Assembly: GCF_047946665.1 (NCBI RefSeq)
Contig: NZ_CP172312.1
Span: 496,001-560,000 of the forward strand
Direction of reading: 5' to 3'
DNA: 64,000 bases
DNA from: Allohahella sp002354735
Lineage (GTDB): Bacteria > Pseudomonadota > Gammaproteobacteria > Pseudomonadales > Oleiphilaceae
Of the stretch, positions 25,961 through 33,274 are shown piece after piece (position 1 is the stretch's first letter; every line of letters begins with the position of its first letter). Position numbers and translations under genes: made by a program. Under the pieces are notes generated by a model. That model did not search any database and was not told where the DNA came from. It saw only the letters and a program-made list of their open reading frames with translations.

Positions 25961-28099
25961 TTAATACTTTCCATAGGTGCCTTCCTTTAGCGCATCGAAC
26001 AGATTCGCCGCCGTGTGCACTTCGCCGTCATATTCGACCTGTTCATTCCCTTTCAGCGTCATCTTGGTGCCGTCGTCGAGCATGAACTCATACAGGGTCT
26101 TTTCGAGATCCGACTCTTTGACGAGTACGCCCTGGAACGCTTCAGGGTTGAAACGGAATGTCGTGCATCCCTTCAGTCCCTTATCGTAGGCATACATGTA
26201 AATGTCCTTGAAGCTGTCGTAAGCAAAGTCGGTCGGAACGTTCGCCGTTTTGGATATCGAGGAATCCACCCACTTCTGCGCTGCGGCCTGAATATCCACG
26301 TGCTGGGTCGGCGTGACTTCATCGCTCACGGTGAAATAATCCGGCAGAGCAGCTTCCGGATCATCCACGTACGGCATGGCCTTTGGATTGACCAGATGCC
26401 GATAGGCAAGCAGCTCATAAGAGAAGACATCGACTTTCTCCTTGGTCTTCTTGCCTTCGCGAATGATGTTCCGCGAGTAGTGGTGCGCGAAGCTCGGCTC
26501 GATACCGTTACTGGCGTTGTTGGCCAGCGACAGCGATATGGTGCCGGTTGGTGCTATGGACGTGTGATGCGTGAATCGAGCGCCTTCCTGCGCCAGAGCT
26601 TCTACCAGCTCGGCATCGACTTCGGCCACGCGCTGCATGTAGCGGCTGTACTTCGCCAGCAGCACCTTGCCTGCGACCTTGTCGCCAACCTTGAAGCCGT
26701 CTTTTTTCATTTCCGGACGACGCAGGAGCATTTCCTTGGTGACCTTGAAGGTCTGGTTCATGATCGGTGCCGGGCCTTTTTCACGAGCGAGCTCCAGACC
26801 CTGGCGCCAGCCTTCGAGGGCCATTTCGCGGTTGACGACTTCAGTGAACTCGACCGACTCGGGTGACCCGTAAGGCATTCTCAACATGGCGAGGGTAGAG
26901 CCAAGGCCGAGGATACCCATGCCATGGCGGCGCTTAGAAGTGATTTCGTCACGCTGACCTTCGAGTGGCAAGCCATTGATCTCAACGACGTTGTCCAGCA
27001 TGCGGGTAAATACACCGACCACCTTGCGATACTTCTCGAAGTTGAAGCGGGCGCTTTCGGTAAATGGCAGTTCGACGAACTGCGTCAGATTGACCGAGCC
27101 CAGCAGACAGCTGCCGTAAGGCGGCAAGGGCTGCTCCCCACACGGATTCGTTGCTCTGATGTTCTCGCAGAACCAGTTATTGTTCATCTCATTGACCTTG
27201 TCGATCAGGATGAAACCTGGTTCAGCGAAATCATAGGTGGACGACATGATGGCATCCCAGATAGCCCGTGCCTTGACGGTCTGGTAGATGCGGCAGGCCA
27301 CGCGACCTGTTTCATCAGCGATGAACCCTTCCTTGATCGGAAAGCTGCGATAGAGGAACTTTTCCGTGTCGCCAAGATCGAGATTGTCGGCTTCGGCCTC
27401 CTTGAGTGTGACGGGAAAGGAGAGTTTCCAGTCGGTATCGTTCTTCACCGCCAAAATGAAGTCTTCAGTGACCAGCAGCGACAGGTTGAACTGGCGCAGG
27501 CGACCATCCTCACGCTTGGCACGAATGAATTCGAACACGTCCGGGTGATGCACATCGAAGGTGGCCATTTGCGCACCACGGCGCCCACCGGCCGAGGAGA
27601 CCGTGAAGCACATCTTGTCGAAGATATCCATGAAAGACAGCGGCCCGGATGTCTTGGCACCGGCACCCGCGACGTAGGCGCCACGTGGTCGAAGGGTCGA
27701 GAACTCGTAACCGATACCGCAGCCAGCTTTGAGAGTGAGGCCGGCCTCATGGTTCTTCAGCAGGATATCGTCCATGGAGTCATGGATGGAGCCGGAGACG
27801 GTGCAGTTGATAGTTGATGTCGCGGGCTTGTGTGCCTCCGCACCAGCGTTGGAGATAATGCGTCCGGCCGGGATGGCGCCGTTCTGCAGGGCCCAAACGA
27901 AGCTCTTGAACACCTCGGGACGAATCTTGGCATCTTCCACGCTCGCGAGCGACTGCGCCACGCGCTGATAGGTGTCCTGGATAGTCACATCGACAGGCTC
28001 ACCGGCTTTGGTCCTGAGCTGGTATTTCGTGCTCCAGATGTCTGCGGAAGCGGCTTGCATTTCTATAGGAGAAACGAGTTGCTGAACTTTGGCGTTCAT
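25961..28099 (-). CDS. nrdJa: Class II ribonucleotide reductase, catalytic subunit NrdJa
   Basis: A 712-residue adenosylcobalamin-dependent ribonucleotide reductase, making deoxynucleotides with or without oxygen. Cys320 and Glu322 in TNPCGEQPLPPYGSC are the thiyl-radical site, and Cys331 pairs with Cys99 (TSTINCTVSGS) as the redox couple. The 320/331 spacing equals the 408/419 spacing of the Lactobacillus enzyme. SIAPTGTISLSLANNASNGIEP is the substrate-loop region. The C-terminal part is carried by nrdJb downstream. The 178-base leader is structured and lies behind tandem NrdR-type boxes. No B12 box is visible. Confidence 0.95.
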   Translation of the reverse strand: MNAKVQQLVSPIEMQAASADIWSTKYQLRTKAGEPVDVTIQDTYQRVAQSLASVEDAKIRPEVFKSFVWALQNGAIPAGRIISNAGAEAHKPATSTINCTVSGSIHDSMDDILLKNHEAGLTLKAGCGIGYEFSTLRPRGAYVAGAGAKTSGPLSFMDIFDKMCFTVSSAGGRRGAQMATFDVHHPDVFEFIRAKREDGRLRQFNLSLLVTEDFILAVKNDTDWKLSFPVTLKEAEADNLDLGDTEKFLYRSFPIKEGFIADETGRVACRIYQTVKARAIWDAIMSSTYDFAEPGFILIDKVNEMNNNWFCENIRATNPCGEQPLPPYGSCLLGSVNLTQFVELPFTESARFNFEKYRKVVGVFTRMLDNVVEINGLPLEGQRDEITSKRRHGMGILGLGSTLAMLRMPYGSPESVEFTEVVNREMALEGWRQGLELAREKGPAPIMNQTFKVTKEMLLRRPEMKKDGFKVGDKVAGKVLLAKYSRYMQRVAEVDAELVEALAQEGARFTHHTSIAPTGTISLSLANNASNGIEPSFAHHYSRNIIREGKKTKEKVDVFSYELLAYRHLVNPKAMPYVDDPEAALPDYFTVSDEVTPTQHVDIQAAAQKWVDSSISKTANVPTDFAYDSFKDIYMYAYDKGLKGCTTFRFNPEAFQGVLVKESDLEKTLYEFMLDDGTKMTLKGNEQVEYDGEVHTAANLFDALKEGTYGKY

Positions 28100-28216
28100 T
28101 GATACCCCTCAGGCTGATCTTATTGGTATGTCCGCCAAGGTCAGGGAACTGATCCGACAATGGCGGTGCAAACAATGTGTTGGTGACGACTCGAAAAGGC
28201 AGGCAAAAGCATGCCG

Positions 28217-28250
28217 AAGCCGGTGCTCGTAGTGAAGAGCTTGCCGGCTT
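28217..28250 (-). other. Hairpin in the nrdJa leader
   Basis: AAGCCGG (28217-28223) pairs with CCGGCTT (28244-28250), with an inner GCTC/GAGC stem. It would form in the 5' untranslated RNA of nrdJa. Its role is unknown. Confidence 0.45.
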
Positions 28251-28252
28251 AC

Positions 28253-28300
28253 AAACTACATATGGGTCGTTGGTGGGAAGTATAACACTATATAATGTGA
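28253..28300 (-). promoter_or_regulatory. Tandem NrdR-type operator and promoter of nrdJab
   Basis: On the minus strand TCACATTATATAGTGT (28300-28285) matches the NrdR box ACACWATATATWGTGT at 14 of 16 positions. A weaker match (10 of 16) lies at 28253-28268, exactly 32 bases away, which is the three-turn spacing typical of paired NrdR boxes. A TATACT -10-like hexamer (28284-28279) lies between them, with TTTTCA 16 bases upstream of it. Repression by NrdR with dATP/ATP is therefore likely. Confidence 0.75.
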
Positions 28301-28312
28301 TGAAAAGCGATT

Positions 28313-29374
28313 TCAGGCGTTTTTTTCAGCGCCTATCGCGGACGCCGGCAGTTCATTGTTTCGACTACGAAAACCCTCCGCAACCCGCTGTCTTACCTTG
28401 TCCTGCGCAATGAGCCATGCGATGCAGTCCTGCAGAACCTGCTTCGCAGGCCGAGGCTGGAAATCGAAGGTCGTGTAGGTCCGGCTTGTGTCGTACCAGG
28501 CGTAACGCTCGACAACCTCGTGCACCAGATCCTGGGTGAAAGGCGGCGTAAGATGCAGCAAGCGACAGATCATTTCAATAGCCCTGGCAGCGACAAGTGT
28601 CAACTTCCGGCCAGTAGGCAAATGCAAGGGTCTATTTCCAGTGAGCGTCTTCAGCATGCGCCCGAGTTCGATAACCTCGATATTCTCACCACCAACGATG
28701 TACCGGCTGCCGGGCTCGCCCTTGCTCAGCGCCTCTACGTGGGCACGCGCCACATCTCGAACATCAACGATGTTCATGCCGCCTCTATAGGTCTGACCAC
28801 GGCCATTCAGCAAGTCCATCACCAGGCCATTCGATGGTGTGATTCTGTAGTCTCCAGGGCCAAGCACGATCGCAGGGCAGAGCACAATCAACTCCACACC
28901 ACTTTCCGCGGCCATTTTCTGCGCCTGTCGCTCACTCTGGGTCTTGGCGAGGTAGTAAGGATTCTGCGCGTCGTCATTCCAGTCTTCTGCAGTTCGCATT
29001 TCGTCTCGGTTGTATGAAAACCCGATCGAAGCAACCGAACTGGTATAGACGACGCGTTTAATGCCGAGTTCGGCAGCCACTTCGAGTACGTTTCTAGCGC
29101 CACTCACGGCGGGTTCGACAATTTCTTCCGCTGTCTTGGCGATGGTCTTGTACACCGCCGCGAGATGAATGATGGCCTCGCAGCCTTCCGCAGCTTTCTT
29201 TACGGCTGATCTGTCCTTGATATCGCCGTTGATGATTTCGATCTCACTGGCACGAACCCCGCGGAGGTCGGAACTCTTCCTGGCAAGTGCGCGAACACTG
29301 TGGTTCCTGTTCAACAACTGATCCACCACATGTCCGCCAATATGACCACTGGCGCCGGTTACAAGTACTTTCAT
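28313..29374 (-). CDS. NAD-dependent epimerase/dehydratase family protein
   Basis: A 353-residue extended SDR. The frame opens at 29419, but the ATG at 29374 gives MKVLVTGASGHIGGHV with the TGxxGxxG nucleotide motif at the very N-terminus, as in the family. It also has HLAAVY, a catalytic YYLAK motif (Tyr and Lys), and VLGPGD. It resembles dihydroflavonol reductase-like or HpnA-like sugar epimerases. The last 60 residues are basic and variable. Substrate unknown. It lies directly upstream of the nrdJ promoter, on the same strand. Confidence 0.85.
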   Translation of the reverse strand: MKVLVTGASGHIGGHVVDQLLNRNHSVRALARKSSDLRGVRASEIEIINGDIKDRSAVKKAAEGCEAIIHLAAVYKTIAKTAEEIVEPAVSGARNVLEVAAELGIKRVVYTSSVASIGFSYNRDEMRTAEDWNDDAQNPYYLAKTQSERQAQKMAAESGVELIVLCPAIVLGPGDYRITPSNGLVMDLLNGRGQTYRGGMNIVDVRDVARAHVEALSKGEPGSRYIVGGENIEVIELGRMLKTLTGNRPLHLPTGRKLTLVAARAIEMICRLLHLTPPFTQDLVHEVVERYAWYDTSRTYTTFDFQPRPAKQVLQDCIAWLIAQDKVRQRVAEGFRSRNNELPASAIGAEKNA

Positions 29375-29514
29375 ATCGGTCGGAGCTCCCTGACCCAAGA
29401 AATTTGAATGCGCAATCATACGGGCTTACGTGCGCTATCAAAAGCAGGGTTTTGATCTAGACTAGGTGGAGAGATACCCGAAATCCGGTCAAGAATTACA
29501 AATGGTAGCCTTTT

Positions 29515-30444
29515 ATGTCCAGCATCCTTGATTCAGTCGATCAGCGAACCAAACTGGTCGGGGAAAACCGCCTGGAGCTCCTGCTCTTCAAGCTTGGCGC
29601 GAACCAGGTCTTTGCGCTGAACGTGTTCAAGGTTCAGGAAGTGCAGAAGCTGCCAAACCTGACGCAAATGCCCAAGCGTCATCCCTCGGTGATTGGTGTC
29701 AGTACCATTCGCAAGCAGACTGTGCCGGTCATCGATCTGTCGCTTGCAATCGGCTTGGGGCCGACACATCGCTCGAAGGATGCCACCATCATTGTCACTG
29801 AGTACAACCGATCGGTTCAGGCCTTCCTGGTGGCGAGCGTTGATCGCATCGTCAACATGACCTGGGAGGAGATCATGTCGCCGCCCAGGAACGCCGGCAA
29901 CTCGCATTACGTTACCGCCATAACCAAACACGACGACAAGCTCGTTGAGATTATTGATGTCGAACGTGTTCTGGCAGATATCCTCCCCTATGATACAGAG
30001 ATCAAGGACCAGCAGTTGACCTCCGAGGTCAAGGCCCAGGCTGGGGGCAGGGAAGTGCTGCTCGTGGATGACTCGCCAGTCGCCATTGCGCAGGCAAAAT
30101 CGACGCTGTCCCAGGTGGGACTGACTGTGCATACGGCGGTCAATGGCCTGCTCGCCCTGCAGAAACTTCAGGCCTGGGCAGACGAAGGCATCGACCTGTA
30201 TGAAAAACTGCTCATGGTTATCACCGACGCTGAAATGCCAGCCATGGACGGTTACCGGCTGACGACAGAAATACGCAATGACAGCCGCATGAAGGATCTT
30301 TATATTGTGCTGCATACGTCGCTTAGCGGTAACTTCAACAAGGCCATGGTAGCCAAGGTTGGATGTAACGCATTTCTGAGTAAATTTCAGCCGGACGAGC
30401 TGGCCCGGGCGGTCAAGGCCAGGCTGGATTCCGAGGCGCAATGA
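29515..30444 (+). CDS. cheV: Chemotaxis coupling/response protein CheV
   Basis: A 309-residue protein with a CheW domain (about residues 18-160; LLLFKLGANQVFALNVFKVQEV and VPVIDLSLAIG) fused to a receiver domain (about 177-305). The receiver has the acidic pair in LLVDDSP, the phospho-acceptor Asp238 in VITDAEMPAMDG, and the Ser/Thr site in LHTSLSG. CheV couples chemoreceptors to CheA and is tuned by phosphorylation. No other che gene is in the window. The ribosome binding site is weak. A MOSC gene follows 24 bases later. Confidence 0.93.
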   Translation: MSSILDSVDQRTKLVGENRLELLLFKLGANQVFALNVFKVQEVQKLPNLTQMPKRHPSVIGVSTIRKQTVPVIDLSLAIGLGPTHRSKDATIIVTEYNRSVQAFLVASVDRIVNMTWEEIMSPPRNAGNSHYVTAITKHDDKLVEIIDVERVLADILPYDTEIKDQQLTSEVKAQAGGREVLLVDDSPVAIAQAKSTLSQVGLTVHTAVNGLLALQKLQAWADEGIDLYEKLLMVITDAEMPAMDGYRLTTEIRNDSRMKDLYIVLHTSLSGNFNKAMVAKVGCNAFLSKFQPDELARAVKARLDSEAQ

Positions 30445-30468
30445 TGGCCAGGAGGTCTCTAGCATTCA

Positions 30469-31377
30469 ATGCCTACCATTCAGTCTTTACACTGGTACCC
30501 CGTCAAATCCTGTGGCGGACTCGAAGTAGAAAAGCTTCACTTCAATAAGTCAGGTCCCTGTCACGACCGCAGCTGGATGCTGGTCGACGACGATGCGCAC
30601 TATCTCACTGCCAGAACCCTACCTCACATGCTCAGGCTGACGCCCCTGGTCCAGAACGGTGTGCTCCTGCTGAGCGTTCCCATGGCGGATAAAGTACCGG
30701 AACTGCTTGAACTGGCCGCCGTAGATAACGCTGACGATGCAAACCCTGTGAATATGGAGCCTCTTTGTCTGAGTGATCAGCGCCTTGCGGTAGAGATCTG
30801 GGGCGACATCTGCGAGGCCTATGTCGCCAACGAAAAGGTCAATAGGGTCCTGAGCGACTTTCTCGGCCGTAGTGTCCGCCTCGTCTGCAAGGCGGCAGAC
30901 AAGCCGAGGCCAGTAGAGCAGGACTACATAGACACTACCTCTCTTGCTGGCCAAACCTTCGAAGTGGGCTTTGCGGACGCCTACCAGGCGCTCATCATTG
31001 GGCAGGCGTCGCTCGACGCGCTGAACGAGAAGCTATCGCAGCCGCTGCCAATGTCCAGGTTCAGGCCGAATATTGTGGTGAGTGAGTCCGAGGCATTCGC
31101 GGAGGACAGCTGGCATCAGATAGAGTCAGATGACCTTGTCATGTATGGCGTCAAGAGGTGCAGCCGCTGCGCGATACCCACAATCGATCCTGAAGTTGGA
31201 GTCGTGAGCAAGGAGCCTCTGAAAACCCTGGCCACTTTTCGCAAAGGCGACCGTGGCGTCATGTTCGGTCAGAACCTGGTTTATCAGGCGCGTGAGGATG
31301 GCCAGGCCCAGACGCTGTCTCGAGGTGCCGAGCTGGTGGTGAAGTCGCTGTTACCTGACTCAGCTGAGGGTGTCTGA
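30469..31377 (+). CDS. MOSC domain protein (YcbX-like)
   Basis: A 302-residue protein with a MOSC N-terminal beta-barrel domain (residues 1-120; LHWYPVKSCGGLEVEKL and DRSWMLVD) and a MOSC domain (about 155-290). The conserved cysteine lies in KRCSRCAIPTIDPEVG, and RFRPNIVVSESEAF is also characteristic. MOSC proteins bind the molybdenum cofactor; YcbX in E. coli detoxifies N-hydroxylated compounds. No ferredoxin domain is fused at the C-terminus, unlike E. coli YcbX. AGGAGG lies about 13 bases before the start. Probably co-transcribed with cheV and the next gene. Confidence 0.85.
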   Translation: MPTIQSLHWYPVKSCGGLEVEKLHFNKSGPCHDRSWMLVDDDAHYLTARTLPHMLRLTPLVQNGVLLLSVPMADKVPELLELAAVDNADDANPVNMEPLCLSDQRLAVEIWGDICEAYVANEKVNRVLSDFLGRSVRLVCKAADKPRPVEQDYIDTTSLAGQTFEVGFADAYQALIIGQASLDALNEKLSQPLPMSRFRPNIVVSESEAFAEDSWHQIESDDLVMYGVKRCSRCAIPTIDPEVGVVSKEPLKTLATFRKGDRGVMFGQNLVYQAREDGQAQTLSRGAELVVKSLLPDSAEGV

Positions 31378-31860
31378 ATGGAGTGGATGATCATTGCTTT
31401 CGCCTTGCTCGGGCCCATCGGTGCACTGTACTGGCTGAAGCCATCACCTGCGAGACGCATACTCGAGCGCACCCGGGTGTTGGCTCAGCAGAAGGGCTTC
31501 AAGGTGCGACTGTTACGTCAGGATGAAATTGGCAAGCGGTTCAATCTGGTGCCCGACCGGCCGATTGTGGAGTATACCTGGCGGGTTCGCGCGACGGATC
31601 CAGGCGGGGCTGACGCGAGACAGGTCAAGTCCGAGCCGGTGCTCGTCAGTTTTACGAGGCCTGCGGATGAAAACGGTCATGACGCTCTGCCGGAGATCAT
31701 TTCGAAGTTCGAGGTGGAACGAGCCGTTTATGCCTTCACCCTCACGCCCACCCGAGCCGTTCTGGTCTGGACCGAGCAGGTCACTCGAGAACGGGCGGAG
31801 CCGTTCCTCGATGAGCTCATCTCGCTGGTAAAACAGTCGGCTTCAGCTGGTCTTCGATAG
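31378..31860 (+). CDS. Hypothetical membrane-anchored protein
   Basis: A 160-residue protein that I do not recognise. An N-terminal membrane helix (MIIAFALLGPIGALYWL) is followed by a basic cytoplasmic domain (SPARRILERTRVLAQQKGF) that looks alpha/beta. Its ATG abuts the TGA of the MOSC gene, so it is in the same operon. Its last 18 bases overlap, tail to tail, the gene on the minus strand. Confidence 0.7.
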   Translation: MEWMIIAFALLGPIGALYWLKPSPARRILERTRVLAQQKGFKVRLLRQDEIGKRFNLVPDRPIVEYTWRVRATDPGGADARQVKSEPVLVSFTRPADENGHDALPEIISKFEVERAVYAFTLTPTRAVLVWTEQVTRERAEPFLDELISLVKQSASAGLR

Positions 31861-32751
31861 GTTCTGCAGCAAGCTGTTTAGCTTGTCTACGATCTTGTTC
31901 GAATACAAGTTGACGACGTATGAGACGTTGTTCTCGTTGGGATTGATGTACGAGTTCTTGATGAAGAACCAGCTGCTTTCGATCGACTTCAGCGCTTTGC
32001 TCGCGTCGGTGTTGCCACTGAGAGCAGTCTTGATCGCATTAAGTTGCCTATCGAATTCCACGGCCTGGACATCGATCGGTTCATCGCTCTGGGCACCCTG
32101 GAAGACCTGCGAGACGGTGGAGGCCGATCGCGCGGAGTATTTGGTCATCATGCTTTCCATCAGCAGTGTCGCGTCACGCAGCTGCTCGACCATGACATCA
32201 GGTTGATAACCAGACGCATCGATGGCTGTTTTCCTGGCCGTTTCGGCTGCGGTAAGCAGATTCTGGTTAACCTGAGCCATATCAGCAACGAGTCTGATGT
32301 CTGAGTACTGCCGTTCTATGAGGTCGGCAATATTGTCCTTGAGGAGCGCTGCGTACTGCTTGTGGATAGCGGGCAGTTGCGATAACTGCTCGCGCAGGGG
32401 ACCTTCTTCGAGTTTGGCTGCCATCTCATTGATGAGGCCAATAGAGCCGGCGAGCTCTTCAGAGCGTTTAGTTACAACTGCACGCTCGTCCTTGTCGCCA
32501 GGTGCGATGCTGAAGTTGTAATAGCCATTCATGACCAGGTTGCCGCTGGAGCGGACCTTGAACAGCGTTGCAAGCAGGTCGGCGGCCTGCGCCTGATCGA
32601 GTGCGTATGCGGGTAGGCTTGACAGTAAGCCCGTCACCAGTGCGTAAACAAGGGTCAAGGGCAGGCGGCGCAGGGCGCGGAGCGCGCCGACCGGACGCTT
32701 GTTGGACACTTCTTTGGTAAGGCTTGAGCTCGGCATAGTCTTCACCAGCAT
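31843..32751 (-). CDS. PilJ-N-like exported protein
   Basis: A 302-residue protein whose AGGAG lies about 9 bases before the ATG at 32751. A signal or anchor helix (LPLTLVYALVTGLLSSLPAYA) is followed by about 250 residues of periplasmic helical sequence (VRSSGNLVMNGYYNFSIAPGD, ELAGSIGLINEMAAKLEEG). This resembles the sensor domain found at the N-terminus of type IV pilus chemoreceptors (PilJ). No HAMP or signalling domain follows, so it is a stand-alone sensor-like domain. A gene of this type also occurs upstream of fadBA in Pseudomonas. Function unknown. Confidence 0.65.
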   Translation of the reverse strand: MLVKTMPSSSLTKEVSNKRPVGALRALRRLPLTLVYALVTGLLSSLPAYALDQAQAADLLATLFKVRSSGNLVMNGYYNFSIAPGDKDERAVVTKRSEELAGSIGLINEMAAKLEEGPLREQLSQLPAIHKQYAALLKDNIADLIERQYSDIRLVADMAQVNQNLLTAAETARKTAIDASGYQPDVMVEQLRDATLLMESMMTKYSARSASTVSQVFQGAQSDEPIDVQAVEFDRQLNAIKTALSGNTDASKALKSIESSWFFIKNSYINPNENNVSYVVNLYSNKIVDKLNSLLQNLSKTS

Positions 32752-33274
32752 TCGGTTACTCTCCTGTCTCTTCGTAGGGCGCTTGAATTTTAATTATTGC
32801 CAGTTTGCACGACGTCAATTCAGTATAGCTGCTTTCGCAAGCAGCACTAGGTCGACCGATGGCTCACGAAAATGCGTTCGTCCGTTCGCTGGCAGCATCG
32901 TTACGCAGGAAGGTCTGATCGTTCTGGTTAGTTTTCGAAAGGTAATTAGATTCAGGATCTTAGTCAAAGGGCTTAAGCGGAAGGTCAGGATATTCGGGAC
33001 GGGCTTCGCGACTCAGAGGCACGGAGAGTTGACTTTCCAGGCGATTTTATCCATCTTAGCGCCCACCTAATTCAAACAAGCGTATGAATTAGCGCTAGGT
33101 CGGACGGCAAGTCCGGCTTGAATTAATAAAGCTGCTACGAGTCCCGTTAGCGTTATACTCGCGGGACGTATACGTACTTCGCGTAAGGTACCTTGGTCCC
33201 CCCTTTAATAAACGGATATGCAAGGGGCGCCGCTGGGCCATTAACCCGTGCTCAACAAGCTTGGAGAAGAGTTG
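32752..33274. other. Long regulatory gap before fadBA
   Basis: A 523-base gap with no credible gene. It holds a perfect 7-bp hairpin GCTGCTT/AAGCAGC (32828-32845), the PsrA-like palindrome at 33069-33090, a small CGGAC/GTCCG hairpin (33101-33115), a TATACT hexamer (33154-33159) without a good -35, and the palindrome ACGTATACGT (33166-33175). A 123-codon frame at 32699-33070 looks like chance. Confidence 0.6.
33069..33090 (+). promoter_or_regulatory. PsrA-like operator upstream of fadBA
   Basis: AATTCAAAC (33069-33077), spacer AAGC, and GTATGAATT (33082-33090) are inverted arms matching at 8 of 9 positions. The core CAAAC-N4-GTATG differs by one base from the PsrA site G/CAAAC-N2..4-GTTTG/C described in Pseudomonas. 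PsrA is a TetR-type repressor of fadBA that is released by fatty acids. Confidence 0.65.

Noticed and set aside
26015..27817. Two plus-strand frames of 283 and 297 codons
   Set aside because: Both are antisense to nrdJa, whose catalytic motifs are intact; the antisense proteins have no known features.
28100..28280. Cobalamin riboswitch upstream of nrdJa
   Set aside because: No B12-box sequence could be found on the minus strand, although the enzyme needs cobalamin.
29533..30465. 310-codon minus-strand frame
   Set aside because: It mirrors cheV almost exactly and shows no recognisable domain; cheV has clear CheW and receiver motifs.
32699..33070. 123-codon plus-strand frame upstream of fadB
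   Set aside because: It overlaps the start of the PilJ-N-like gene, has no ribosome binding site and no recognisable domain, and ends at the PsrA-like site.
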